Source: Umboniibacter marinipuniceus
GTDB lineage: Bacteria > Pseudomonadota > Gammaproteobacteria > Pseudomonadales > DSM-25080
Reading direction: 5' to 3'
Assembly: GCF_003688415.1 (NCBI RefSeq)
Contig: NZ_REFJ01000005.1
Location: 271,495-335,494 of the forward strand
Length of the DNA stretch: 64,000 bases
Below the pieces are notes generated by a model. It saw only the letters and a program-made list of their open reading frames with translations, made no database searches and was not told where the DNA came from. Position 1 is the first letter of the stretch, and every line of letters begins with the position of its first letter. This document shows positions 47,365-56,604 of the stretch, in pieces. The position numbers and the translations under genes were made by a program.

Positions 47365-48585
47365 GTGAGCATGGATCGTAATAAACAGATGGCGGAAGGC
47401 CTAAGCGAGGCTCGCTTGGAAACCTTGGCGGTTAGGGCCGGGCACGAGCGAACAATGGAAGGCGAGCATAGCGAGCCAATTTATACCACCTCTAGTTACC
47501 TCTTCGATAGTGCCGCCGATGCCGCGGCAAGATTTAGCGGTGAGCGAGATGCTAACGTTTATTCGCGCTATACCAATCCAACCGTCCGTACCTTTGAACA
47601 GCGGTTAGCAGCAATGGAAGGCGCCGATGCAGCAGTTGGTACTAGTTCCGGTATGGCTGCCATCCTAGCCTGTTGTATGAGTTTTTTGGCCGCTGGTGAT
47701 AAGGTCGTTTGCTCGCGGAGTGTATTCGGTACGACGACGGCTCTCTTTACCCGCTATATGACTAAGTTCGGTGTTATCACTGAATTCGTTGATCTATGCG
47801 ATGTGAGCGCATGGGAAGCCGCCGTGGATAGCCATACCAAATTGCTGTTCATGGAAACTCCGTCTAACCCGACCAATGATGTTGTCTCAATTCGAAAAAT
47901 CGCCACTATCGCGCAGTCAGTGGGCGCATTATTAGCGGTGGACAACTGCTTTAGCACACCGGCGTTGCAGCGCCCAATTGAGCACGGCGCTGATCTCGTG
48001 GTGCACTCAGCGACTAAGTTCCTTGATGGTCAAGGGCGAGTGGTGGGTGGCGCGGTTTGCGGACGCCAAGCGCTGATTGATGAACTAGTTGTTTATGTGC
48101 GAACCTGCGGCCCAACTATGAGTCCATTCAACGCTTGGGTGTTCCTCAAGGGGCTAGAGACGCTGAGCTTGAGAATGAAGGCTCATTCGGCCAACGCGAT
48201 GGAATTAGCGCAGTGGCTGGAAGCGCAACCTTCCATTGGCAAAGTAAATTACTGTGGCTTGCCTTCGCATTCCTCCCATGCGGCTGCCAGCGAGCAGATG
48301 TCTGGATTTGGTAGTGTAATGAGTTTTACCGTTAGCGGTGGTCAAGCGGGTGCGTGGGCGTTTATTGATGCCACCCGTATTTGTTCACTGACAGCGAACC
48401 TAGGTGACGCAAAGACCACCATTGTGCACCCTGCGACCACAACACACGGGCGTATTAGCCAAGCGGAGCGCGACGCGGCCGGGATTAGCGATAACTTGAT
48501 TCGTGTTTGCGTTGGGCTTGAAGATGTCGAAGACCTTCGTGATGATTTTATTCGTGGTCTCGCCGCCGCTGAGGCAGTCTCCTAA
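47365..48585 (+). CDS. metZ: O-succinylhomoserine sulfhydrylase
   Basis: PLP enzyme making homocysteine from O-succinylhomoserine and sulfide. 406 residues from GTG at 47365; an ATG at 47371 is equally usable. It has ETLAVRAGHERT, PIYTTSSYLF, SRYTNPTVRTFEQRLA and the PLP lysine in HSATKFLDGQGRVVGG, typical of the Cys/Met metabolism family. The place after purF matches metZ in Pseudomonas. MoxR starts with no gap after the stop. Confidence 0.94.
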   Translation: MSMDRNKQMAEGLSEARLETLAVRAGHERTMEGEHSEPIYTTSSYLFDSAADAAARFSGERDANVYSRYTNPTVRTFEQRLAAMEGADAAVGTSSGMAAILACCMSFLAAGDKVVCSRSVFGTTTALFTRYMTKFGVITEFVDLCDVSAWEAAVDSHTKLLFMETPSNPTNDVVSIRKIATIAQSVGALLAVDNCFSTPALQRPIEHGADLVVHSATKFLDGQGRVVGGAVCGRQALIDELVVYVRTCGPTMSPFNAWVFLKGLETLSLRMKAHSANAMELAQWLEAQPSIGKVNYCGLPSHSSHAAASEQMSGFGSVMSFTVSGGQAGAWAFIDATRICSLTANLGDAKTTIVHPATTTHGRISQAERDAAGISDNLIRVCVGLEDVEDLRDDFIRGLAAAEAVS

Positions 48586-49497
48586 ATGATCGCGGGCGAT
48601 GTACTAAAGCAGCTTGACGCGGTAGTGCTGGGAAAATCCCAGCAAACAAAACTGGCGTTAAGCTGTTTGTTAGCTAATGGTCATCTATTGATTGAAGACT
48701 TACCGGGGTTGGGAAAGACCACGCTCGCCCAAGCGATGGCCAAAACGCTTGGGCTAAAGTTTAAGCGCGCCCAGTTTACCAGCGATATGCTGCCAGCCGA
48801 CATCATTGGTGTGTCAATTTTTGATACCGCGAAGCAAGCGTTCAAGTTCCATCCGGGGCCGGTTTTCAGTCAGATGTTGCTGGCAGACGAGATCAATCGG
48901 ACCCACCCAAAGACTCAAAGTGCACTGTTAGAGGCTATGGAAGAAAGACAAGTCAGTGTGGATGGAAAACGTTATCGTTTGCCGGAGCCATTTTTCGTTG
49001 TAGCCAGTCAAAACCCGCTGTCCCAGGACGGCACCTTTAATCTTCCAGAGTCGCAATTAGACCGCTTCATGATGCGCATTGAGCTGGGCTATCCAAGCCT
49101 TGAAGCTGAGCGAGCCCTGCTACAGGGACGCAACCCACGACAGCAGATACCCGCTTTGCCGGGGCTGGGAAATGCCGAGACGATTGCACAGCTCCAAGCA
49201 CAGGTATCCGACGTGAAGGCCAGTGAGGCGCTTACTGATTACGCCTTGCGGTTAGTTCGTGCCAGTAGAGCATTGGGCGGTGTTCATCATGGTTTGTCTC
49301 CGCGTGGTGGCTTGGCGTTGATTCAAGCTGCCAAAGCTTGGTCCTTCGTTGAAGGTCGTCAGGTGGTGCTTCCTGATGATATTCAAGCCGTCTTCCATGC
49401 GGTGGTAGGTCATCGTTTACTCCCGCACGCAAGCGTTGCCGAGGCGCTTGAGGCAAGTACCAAGCTACTCGCCAGTGTTGACGTTATAGCTGCCTAA
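48586..49497 (+). CDS. MoxR-family AAA+ ATPase
   Basis: 303 residues. Walker A is LIEDLPGLGKTTLAQAMA, Walker B is LLADEINR, sensor 1 is VVASQNPLSQDGTFNLPESQLDRF. MoxR ATPases act as chaperones for folding or assembly of partner proteins, often beside vWA or DUF58 proteins. One-base overlap with the DUF58 gene (TAATG) indicates a coupled moxR-DUF58-transglutaminase unit. Confidence 0.94.
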   Translation: MIAGDVLKQLDAVVLGKSQQTKLALSCLLANGHLLIEDLPGLGKTTLAQAMAKTLGLKFKRAQFTSDMLPADIIGVSIFDTAKQAFKFHPGPVFSQMLLADEINRTHPKTQSALLEAMEERQVSVDGKRYRLPEPFFVVASQNPLSQDGTFNLPESQLDRFMMRIELGYPSLEAERALLQGRNPRQQIPALPGLGNAETIAQLQAQVSDVKASEALTDYALRLVRASRALGGVHHGLSPRGGLALIQAAKAWSFVEGRQVVLPDDIQAVFHAVVGHRLLPHASVAEALEASTKLLASVDVIAA

Positions 49498-50441
49498 TGA
49501 AGTTGGCTCAACGCTTTCAGCGCTGGGCTGTTCGCCGCAGTACCGCCGAGCACCAAATTGCTTTAACCCATCGTAATCTCTATATCGTTCCCACTGTTGT
49601 TGGCTTTTTCTGGCTGGCGGTTTTTGGCTTAGTTTGGGTGGGGGCGGCAAACTATGACAATAATCCGGCGCGGTTTTTGGCCTGGTGGTTGCTCAGTGTG
49701 TTTTTTGTCGCGATGTGGAAGACCCATCGCCAGCTGCAAGGTGCTAAGGTTCGGTTACTCTCCGTTAGTGAGGCTCCGGTGGATGAATTCGCGCTGGTCA
49801 AACTCCAACTTGAGGACGTACCCCACGGTATAGAAGTTCAGATTGATCACGGCGAGTGGCAGCGCTGGCCCAGTCAACAGTCAGTATTTAGTGGCCAAGT
49901 GACGGTACCGCAGCGGGGTTACTATGCGCTGCCGCCAATTAAGCTTCGCACCCAGTTACCCTTTGGTTTATTCCGTTGCTGGACAGTGCTGCGCTTTACC
50001 AAGCCTTGTATTGGTTATCCGGCACCGTTAGCGAGTGTTTACCTGCCGTGCTCTCAGCACGCCAGCGACGATGCTGAACAGGCAAGTAGGCAAGTCATTC
50101 ATGGGAGTGGTGAGGACTTTAACGAGTTGCGCGCTTATCAACCTGGCGAACCGCTCTCGCGCGTTGACTGGAAGGCTTTGGCAAAGACTCAGCAGTGGTT
50201 CAGCAAACACTACGGTTCTCCAAGTGCAGGCGCTTGGATCTTAGATTTTGACCGTTTGAGTGGACAGGCAGAGCAACGTCTGTCAGTTCTTTGCTTCTGG
50301 GTACTTGCCGCTCAGGCTAGTCAGCAAGCACTTGGGCTTCGTTTGGGGCCACAGTATTTTGATTTAGCCAATAGCGAGCTTCACTACCGCCAGATTCTCA
50401 AAGCGTTGGCGCTCTATGGTATGGGTGAGTCCAATGGCTAA
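49497..50441 (+). CDS. DUF58 protein
   Basis: 314 residues. Two TM segments in the first 85 residues (about 27-44 and 55-73), then the DUF58 core with the signature GSGEDFNELRAYQPGEPLSRVDWKA (GxGxDFxxLRxYxxGD-RxIxW type; here DFNELR, YQPGEP and RVDWKA are visible). Usually encoded between a MoxR ATPase and a transglutaminase. The role is not established. Confidence 0.9.
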   Translation: MKLAQRFQRWAVRRSTAEHQIALTHRNLYIVPTVVGFFWLAVFGLVWVGAANYDNNPARFLAWWLLSVFFVAMWKTHRQLQGAKVRLLSVSEAPVDEFALVKLQLEDVPHGIEVQIDHGEWQRWPSQQSVFSGQVTVPQRGYYALPPIKLRTQLPFGLFRCWTVLRFTKPCIGYPAPLASVYLPCSQHASDDAEQASRQVIHGSGEDFNELRAYQPGEPLSRVDWKALAKTQQWFSKHYGSPSAGAWILDFDRLSGQAEQRLSVLCFWVLAAQASQQALGLRLGPQYFDLANSELHYRQILKALALYGMGESNG

Positions 50442-52320
50442 GTTACCTATCAATCGCTTTCAATTAGCGGCGCTAGCCGGTGTTATTATCTTTGCTTATC
50501 TACCGTTTTCCACTGAGTTGGCGTGGGGCGTTAATCTCGCCGTCCCCATTTTACTGCTAGCGCGCGTTGCGGTGAGCTTCGGATGGGTAGCAAGCTTGGC
50601 AAAGTATCAAAAGTTAGTGCTCGTGGTGGCGGGAATTAGCATCATCGCCATGAGTTACAGCAGTGTTTTCTCGCTTGATGCCATGGTGAGCCTATTGTTG
50701 ATTATGTGGTCAGCGAAGTTCCTTGAAGCTCAGCGGCTCCGCGACGCTTATATTCTCCTCTTACTGGCGTTTTTCGTAGCCTTCTGTGGTCTGCTGTATG
50801 CGCAGACCTTATTGTTTAGCCTCTGGGCATTAGCGCTCTGTCTGGCCTCCCTGAGTATTTTGGTCTTTGTCCACAGTAATCGATTCCGGCAATCGCTGGC
50901 CACGGCCACATCAACGGGTATCGCGAGTCTAGTTATCGCCTCCATGCTCTTTGTGTTGCTGCCAGCGACGGGTTCGCTGTGGCAAATCCCGTTGCAACGT
51001 GACAGGGCGGTGACTGGACTCAGTGACCGAGTAAGTCCAGGTGATATTGCCTCGCTTGCACAATCTAATGCAACGGCGTTCCGTGTGGAGAAAGCACGCG
51101 GCGATTACCCACCTCCACGAGACCGCTATTGGCGGGCGCTGGTGCTTGATTATTTTGATGGCCGTGCGTGGCGAACCGGTAGGTACTCGCCGGCGGGCTA
51201 TGCGCCTCAGCGGATGACGAACTGTGAACACAGCGACTACGAATATACGGTAACGGTAGAACCGCATTTTCAGCCTTGGTTGTTTCAGCTTCAGGGGGCT
51301 GACTCCCCCAGTGCTGAGCTACGCCGTTATAGCAATCAGACCTTGCGTGCGGAACAGCCACTGGCACAACGCCTAAGCTACCGGCTCTGTGAAGCGCAAC
51401 AGCACGAGCTTGGCCAAGGATTGTTGACGCAGGATCAGCGCAACTATTACCTGCGGCTAAGCGACAACAACCCGATGGCAACCGCTTGGGGGCAAGAGTT
51501 AGCCCAATTAGCGAGCACTGAAGCCGTTGTTGAAGCGGTGCTACAGCACTATTTTTATAACGCTACTTACACCCTTGAACCGCCTGGTTTAGGTGCAGAT
51601 TCCGTTGATGAATTTCTCTTTCAAACTCAACGCGGATTTTGTGAGCACTTTGCGTCGAGTTTCAGCTTTGTCATGCGTGCTGCGGGGATCCCGAGCCGTG
51701 TGGTGGTGGGTTATCAGGGCGGTGAGGAATCGCCATTTGAGCCGTACCTTCGGGTAGCTCAGAGTGACGCCCATGCCTGGGCGGAGATCTTTGTTGATGG
51801 ACAGGGATGGGTGCAGGTTGACCCAACCGCCTATGTTGCCCCAGAGCGAATTGAGCGTGGTTTAGACGGCGACGGTGAAGCGGTAAGTTGGCTTGCTGAC
51901 CAAGGTTGGCTGCAATCGTCCAGTAATGAACTGCTACGCCGTTTAGCGCTGCGCTTGGATGCGGTGAATTATCGATTTGCAAACTGGGTATCGGGTTTCA
52001 ACGAGCAGCGACGTCAGGGCTGGCTGGATGGTGTTGGTATTGCCTCGCTATGGCAGAGTGCGGCCGTGCTATTCGCAGCGATACTAGTGTGTATTAGTGG
52101 TTCATTAGGCTGGCAAAAGTGGCGTGATAGACCGAGATATTCGGCCGCTGCGAAACGTTATCGCAGGGCCTTGAAGGTTGTTATGCGAAGTGGCATTCAA
52201 CCAAACGCAGGCGAGACCCCACAGCAGTTTCTAACGCGAGTAGAGGCAACTGAACCCTCGCTGGCCAGTGCCTTAGCAATAGCGACTCAGCGTTACTACC
52301 AAGAAGAATATGGCGGCTGA
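50434..52320 (+). CDS. TgpA-like transmembrane transglutaminase-domain protein
   Basis: 628 residues from the ATG at 50434. An ATG at 50416 lies in the end of DUF58 and has a worse site; GGTGAG is five bases before the chosen one. About five or six TMs in the first 190 residues, then a periplasmic region with a transglutaminase core: cysteine in QTQRGFCEHFASSF, histidine in SDAHAWAEIF, aspartate in GWVQVDPT. One TM near 540 and a short cytoplasmic DUF4129-like tail follow. TgpA of Pseudomonas aeruginosa has this plan and is essential there. Overlaps DUF58 by eight bases. Confidence 0.92.
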   Translation: MAKLPINRFQLAALAGVIIFAYLPFSTELAWGVNLAVPILLLARVAVSFGWVASLAKYQKLVLVVAGISIIAMSYSSVFSLDAMVSLLLIMWSAKFLEAQRLRDAYILLLLAFFVAFCGLLYAQTLLFSLWALALCLASLSILVFVHSNRFRQSLATATSTGIASLVIASMLFVLLPATGSLWQIPLQRDRAVTGLSDRVSPGDIASLAQSNATAFRVEKARGDYPPPRDRYWRALVLDYFDGRAWRTGRYSPAGYAPQRMTNCEHSDYEYTVTVEPHFQPWLFQLQGADSPSAELRRYSNQTLRAEQPLAQRLSYRLCEAQQHELGQGLLTQDQRNYYLRLSDNNPMATAWGQELAQLASTEAVVEAVLQHYFYNATYTLEPPGLGADSVDEFLFQTQRGFCEHFASSFSFVMRAAGIPSRVVVGYQGGEESPFEPYLRVAQSDAHAWAEIFVDGQGWVQVDPTAYVAPERIERGLDGDGEAVSWLADQGWLQSSSNELLRRLALRLDAVNYRFANWVSGFNEQRRQGWLDGVGIASLWQSAAVLFAAILVCISGSLGWQKWRDRPRYSAAAKRYRRALKVVMRSGIQPNAGETPQQFLTRVEATEPSLASALAIATQRYYQEEYGG

Positions 52321-52343
52321 AAAGATCGTTAGCCTGCCTGGCT

Positions 52344-52505
52344 CTGAGGGCACTTAAGGCGATTAATGAGCGAAGCTCAGGGTGCTCAAGGCGAGCGATG
52401 AGCGAAACTCAGGCCGCTCAAGACGAGCGATGAGCGAAACTCAGGCCGCTCAAGACGAGCGATGAACGAAACTCAGGCCGCTTAAGGAGATTGATGAGCG
52501 AAACT
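52344..52505. repeat. 32-bp tandem repeat array between convergent genes
   Basis: Units begin at 52361, 52393, 52425, 52457 and 52489, with a partial unit before the first. Units two and three are identical (GAGCGATGAGCGAAACTCAG, then GCCGCTCAAGAC). The last unit and part of the fourth lie inside the 3' end of the minus-strand hydrolase gene and encode its final residues SFAHQSP and stop. Confidence 0.93.
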
Positions 52506-53483
52506 GCTCTGGGCAATTTCAACAATCCGATCCGAGGCCCACGAATCAAAACTCCAATCCTTAATAAACGCGCAGTGACCTCCGAACTGTTGAAGTTCGA
52601 TACTGAGGTAGTCTGACTTAGCGAGTTCGCCTAGCTGCGCTGGTGGAATCATTGGATCATCGGCGGAAGTGATAATGGTAGTAGGTGTCTTTAAGTCCGC
52701 TAAGAAGTCGCCGACGATGGCATACGCTTCGAAATAATCATTTGTTTGTGCGAAGTCCGTATAGCCTAAGACAAAGAAATCATTCATTTGATCTAGCGTC
52801 TTAAGCTTTGGTAGCGCGGGGCCAAAGTCTAGACTTGGGAAGTGCGAGAGCTTGGTGTTCAGTGATTTCTTCCACTTACGGACAAAGTATTGCTCATACA
52901 AGCTGATGCCATTGTTGAGGGCTTCCATGGTGGTTGGCGGGTGAAGGACCGGGCAGATGGCAACGACTTGATGTAAATTAATACTGGCCTCATTGGCAAA
53001 GCGGGCCACACGCACGCTGAAGTTTCCTCCGAGCGAATAGCCACACAACAGATTATGCTGCCCACCCCACGCTTCGCAGGCTAGCTTTACCGCGTCTAAT
53101 ACTTCTTGAAGGCGCGTTGAGTTGAAAACTTCATCATTCAAATGATGGCTATCACCGTGGTCACGCAAATTCAGGCGCAACACATCATAGCCCGCGCTGA
53201 GTAACTTGCGGCCCGTTGATAGCACGTAAAGTGAATCCGATGAACCCTCCCAGCCGTGGAGAATAATAGCTAAGCCCTTGGTTTGTGCGGAAGAAACGGA
53301 CGAGTGCTTGGTGAGATAAGCGAGGAGTTTGACTCCTTCAGGCGTTTCAATGACCACTTCCTTGGCGTGTTTCGTCAGTAGCTTGGCTCGCTGAGGTTCC
53401 AAAATTTTGCGTGGCCCCATACTAGATAAAATGGATTGAAGATGGGGATTGCTAAGTCCGCGAGCGGGGCGAAACGACGACAT
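52482..53483 (-). CDS. YheT-family alpha/beta hydrolase
   Basis: 333 residues. The N-terminal FRPARGLSNPHLQSILSSM is the YheT signature; the oxyanion loop is ILHGWEGSSDSLY; LNLRDHGDSHHLN follows; the nucleophile is in CGYSLGGNFSVR; the late aspartate is in TSADDPMIPP and the histidine in FGGHCAFIKD. An esterase or thioesterase-like enzyme of unknown substrate. Its last codons fall inside a tandem array. Confidence 0.9.
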   Translation of the reverse strand: MSSFRPARGLSNPHLQSILSSMGPRKILEPQRAKLLTKHAKEVVIETPEGVKLLAYLTKHSSVSSAQTKGLAIILHGWEGSSDSLYVLSTGRKLLSAGYDVLRLNLRDHGDSHHLNDEVFNSTRLQEVLDAVKLACEAWGGQHNLLCGYSLGGNFSVRVARFANEASINLHQVVAICPVLHPPTTMEALNNGISLYEQYFVRKWKKSLNTKLSHFPSLDFGPALPKLKTLDQMNDFFVLGYTDFAQTNDYFEAYAIVGDFLADLKTPTTIITSADDPMIPPAQLGELAKSDYLSIELQQFGGHCAFIKDWSFDSWASDRIVEIAQSSFAHQSP

Positions 53484-53831
53484 AATATAATTCCAAGGCG
53501 TTTATTCTAATAATATCTTGGCATTTTATCGTTAGTCGCTACCTCTTCGCTAGTTAGATAAACCGAAACGCAAGCTCAGACCTGATATTAAGGGGGCGCA
53601 AATTTCCATAGGCTTTTATAGTGGAACCAGGCGGCTTTACTTCGAGCGGTACGTTAGCACAGAGGCTACTTGGCGGAGTGTTGGGTAGTTCTTCTTCGGG
53701 TGAAACGTAGCGCTGGGATTATTTTTCCCCAGTGTTGGGTCTCTCTTCTTCGGGCGAAACGGAGCGGGGGTTACTTGGCTTAGTAAGCCAGTAGTAAGCC
53801 AGTAGTAAGCGGTGGGTTTTGGAGTAGATAC
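53484..53831. other. Intergenic region with a 54-bp direct repeat
   Basis: No gene seen in the gap between two minus-strand genes (53484-53927). A segment starting GTGTTGGGT, then TCTTCTTCGGG and GAAACG, occurs at 53678 and again at 53732 (54-base period, imperfect). An 11-base unit CAGTAGTAAGC is repeated at about 53790-53812. The open frames are short and overlap the repeats, so no protein is called. Confidence 0.6.
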
Positions 53832-53859
53832 AAAAAAGCACGCCAGTCATAAGCGTGCT
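53832..53859 (-). terminator. Rho-independent terminator of the succinate-semialdehyde dehydrogenase gene
   Basis: Read on the minus strand: AGCACGC, loop, GCGTGCT, then a run of six T (plus-strand A at 53832-53837, stem arms 53837-53843 and 53853-53859). It lies about 70 bases after the stop of the gene at 53928. Confidence 0.85.
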
Positions 53860-53927
53860 CTGAGTCTAAAACGCAAGTGTGCTAAGTTGCTCAGCACGCT
53901 TGGTTAAAAAAATCAGTACCTTCGCGT

Positions 53928-55385
53928 TTATAGCCCACCCATGCATAGGTACTTAATTTCAGTGTAATCATCCATGCCATACTTAGAGCCTTCGCGACCG
54001 TTACCGGATTCCTTGACGCCTCCAAATGGTGCAACTTCCGTAGAGATAATTCCCTCGTTGATGCCGACAATGCCATAGTCCAGCTGCTCGGCGATTCGCC
54101 ATACGCGGCCGATATCACGCGAGTAAAAGTACGAAGCCAAACCGAACTCGGTATCGTTTGCCATAGCCACTGCTTCTTCATCCGTTTTAAAGGTGAAAAT
54201 TGGTGCGACAGGGCCGAAGATTTCCTCGCGGAAAACTTTCATGTCCGTGGTTACATTGGTTAGAATTGTAGGTGCTACGAAACAGCCACCTAGTCCGCCA
54301 TCATTGCCGCCCGCCGCAATAGTTGCACCTTTGCTTACCGCGTCATCAATGAAAGTTTTCACGGTGTTTGCGGCCTTCTCATCAACCAGAGGACCCACCG
54401 TAACACCCTCAGCAAAGCCGTCGCCCATCTTCATTTCGGCAACCGCAGCGGCTAGCTTGGCGGTGAATTCTTCCGCCACGGATTCTTGGATCAAAAGACG
54501 GTTGGCACAAACGCAGGTTTGACCGGCGTTGCGGTACTTAGACATCATTGCACCTGCAACGGCCGCGTCAATGTCCGCATCGTCAAACACGATGAATGGT
54601 GCGTTGCCACCCAGTTCCATTGATGTACGCTTCACGGTCTGTGCACACTGTGCCATGAGGTGTTTGCCTACTGGTGTTGAGCCAGTGAAAGTAACTTTTT
54701 TAACAATTGGGTTACCGGTTAGTTCATCGCCGATTTCCGAGGTACGCCCAGTGATCATGTTAATTACACCGGCTGGGATGCCTGCGCGCTCAGCAAGTAC
54801 GCCAATAGCGTAGGCCGATAGCGGCGTGGCGTTTGCTGGTTTACATACCACGGTACAACCGGCGGCTAGTGCTGGTCCCAACTTACGACCTAACATAGCC
54901 GATGGGAAGTTCCATGGAGTAATTGCGGCAACCACACCAATACCTTGCTTAATAACTACCATGCGCTTATCGGGCGTTGGCGCTGGAATAACATCACCGT
55001 AAAGACGTTTGCCTTCCTCGGCGAACCACTCCAAGAAACTGGCGCTATAGGCTACTTCGCCTTTTGCTTCGGCCAGTGGCTTACCTTGTTCGGCGGTCAG
55101 AATGGCGCCCAAATCATCCTGGTTTTCCATCATTAGGTTGAATAGATTACGGAGTAATACCGCTCGTTCCTTAGCGCTTTTGCCACGCCACGCAGGAAGC
55201 GCTGCTTCTGCCGCTTCGATGGCGCGTTGAGTCTCCGCTTGGCCGCCTTTAGCTACTTTGGCTACGATCTCACCGGTTGAGGGATTAATCACGTCAACGG
55301 TTTCACCTGAATCAGCGTTGACCCATTGACCGTTAATGAGCAGCTTTCCCTGGAGTAGGGAGGGATCTTTTAGTTGTAGTGCCAT
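53928..55385 (-). CDS. gabD: Succinate-semialdehyde dehydrogenase
   Basis: NAD(P)-dependent oxidation of succinic semialdehyde to succinate in GABA breakdown. 485 residues from the ATG at 55385, which has GGAGG at a good distance; a TTG four codons upstream is rejected for that reason. Signatures: PWNFPSAMLGRKLGPALAAG, catalytic glutamate in MELGGNAPFIVFDD, catalytic cysteine in NAGQTCVCANR, and EVAPFGGVKESGNGREGSKY at the end, typical of the GabD group. No gabT or permease adjoins it. Confidence 0.93.
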   Translation of the reverse strand: MALQLKDPSLLQGKLLINGQWVNADSGETVDVINPSTGEIVAKVAKGGQAETQRAIEAAEAALPAWRGKSAKERAVLLRNLFNLMMENQDDLGAILTAEQGKPLAEAKGEVAYSASFLEWFAEEGKRLYGDVIPAPTPDKRMVVIKQGIGVVAAITPWNFPSAMLGRKLGPALAAGCTVVCKPANATPLSAYAIGVLAERAGIPAGVINMITGRTSEIGDELTGNPIVKKVTFTGSTPVGKHLMAQCAQTVKRTSMELGGNAPFIVFDDADIDAAVAGAMMSKYRNAGQTCVCANRLLIQESVAEEFTAKLAAAVAEMKMGDGFAEGVTVGPLVDEKAANTVKTFIDDAVSKGATIAAGGNDGGLGGCFVAPTILTNVTTDMKVFREEIFGPVAPIFTFKTDEEAVAMANDTEFGLASYFYSRDIGRVWRIAEQLDYGIVGINEGIISTEVAPFGGVKESGNGREGSKYGMDDYTEIKYLCMGGL

Positions 55386-55964
55386 GTCAGCCTCCAAGCA
55401 TTATTAAGGTTCGATCAACGAGAAACGTCTATTTATCAGTTCAAATGTGACTATCAGTTGATTTTATTGAACGGGTGTAAAATATATTAATCAGCGCAGT
55501 TTACTTTTCAAATGAGTTTATCGCAACCTAAATGAATGTGCAGTCATCTTTGTGTTGTTGAAGTGAAAAATTTCAATACTTCAATACTTCAATACTTCAC
55601 TCAGCGCGAACGAGGCAGTCAGCCGAATCCTGTAAACGCTACACCACAGCGCTCCATGCGACTTCACCGCGACGCCACAGCACTCAAAAGCACTCAAAAG
55701 CACTCAACGACACCCGGTAGTGTCACTTGTTCGTATTAGCTCGGCTAGTATCGTTTCATCTGTCGCAACGTTGCCACCCGTATTTACCCGCAATGAGATG
55801 TATTAGGTTTGCAAGCTGAGGTCGTTATCGGAAGATTCGGCCTGCAAGCTGAGGCCGCCTTCGGAAGATTAGGTTTGCAAGCTCAGGCCGCCTTCGGAAA
55901 ATTCGGGTTGGCTTATGACTGGTCATCACGCTAAAGTGTTTGTTAAAGCATTGTGGATCTTTCT
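55386..55964. other. Repeat-rich intergenic region
   Basis: No convincing gene in 579 bases. Holds AATACTTC-type repeats at about 55574-55599 (9-base period, three copies), AGCACTCAAA repeats at about 55678-55706, and a 33-base tandem array listed separately. It separates the divergently read gabD and metal-efflux genes and should contain both promoters, but I cannot place them. Confidence 0.6.
55809..55907. repeat. 33-bp tandem repeat, three copies
   Basis: GCAAGCTGAGG or GCAAGCTCAGG followed by a CCGCCTTCGGAA-like segment and ATTCGG or ATTAGG. Copies start at 55811, 55844 and 55877. It contains CTCAGGCCGC, also found in the 32-bp array near 52.4 kb. Confidence 0.88.
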
Positions 55965-56381
55965 ATGAGAACAGTTTTGGTAGCCTGGTTGTGCGTGGTG
56001 TTGGCAATATTATCGCCGGCTACGCTCGCGTGGGCGCCCAATATGGCGTCTCAGCACACCATGATGAAGAGTGATTCAGCGGCTATGCCAAGCCAAAACA
56101 GTGTACAGATGCTCCATAGCGAAGATTCGCCCAGCCACCCAGCACACCACGGGGAATATCCCCGTAGTAGTTCAGCCAACCACGATTGCTGCGCTACGGA
56201 TGTGGTAGGTAGTCCGCTGATGTCAATAAACTGCTTTATAGATTGCTCCGCGTTAGGCTTTGGCCTTCTGGTGATGAGCAGTCAACCACTGCTGCAGTTC
56301 AATCAAGTCCTTGCTATTACACACACACCCGTCCCTATCGCGTCACTCCCCACAGAGCACCTTCGCCCTCCAATTCAATAG
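55965..56381 (+). CDS. Small exported His/Met/Cys-rich protein next to CusBA
   Basis: 138 residues, not recognised as a named family. Signal peptide about 1-22 (cut near LAWA). The mature part is rich in possible metal ligands: MASQHTMM, QMLHSED, HPAHHGEYP and NHDCC, then INCFIDC and a second hydrophobic stretch. It lies just upstream of a CusB/CusA pair, so a periplasmic copper or silver role is likely but inferred from context and composition only. An upstream GTG (55953) is in frame; the ATG gives the cleaner signal peptide. Confidence 0.65.
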   Translation: MRTVLVAWLCVVLAILSPATLAWAPNMASQHTMMKSDSAAMPSQNSVQMLHSEDSPSHPAHHGEYPRSSSANHDCCATDVVGSPLMSINCFIDCSALGFGLLVMSSQPLLQFNQVLAITHTPVPIASLPTEHLRPPIQ

Positions 56382-56524
56382 TGCCCAATTTGATGGTTAG
56401 CCGTTAGCAGAATGAGTTGACGGTTGGCTCTCGTTCGTTACTAGAGCGCGTTAAGAGTAGCTGTTAAGTTTCCTCGCAGGTGGCCGTATTATGGCCCTAA
56501 CGCTCGCTAGTAGGCGCTGTGATT

Positions 56525-56539
56525 AGACACTAAGTGTCT
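56525..56539. promoter_or_regulatory. 15-bp palindrome upstream of cusB
   Basis: AGACACTAAGTGTCT is a perfect inverted repeat of seven bases around one central A, 65 bases before the cusB start. A plausible operator for a metal-responsive regulator; no regulator gene is encoded nearby. The rest of the 223-base gap shows nothing clear. Confidence 0.45.
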
Positions 56540-56604
56540 TCTTCAATAGGCCGAAATGGTCTAAGCGCGCATTGCAAATATTGTTAGTTAGATCAGGTTT
56601 TCGC

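Noticed and set aside
55536..55739. Small plus-strand open frame of 67 codons in the gabD-cus gap
   Set aside because: It runs through short tandem repeats, has no good ribosome site and no recognisable features.
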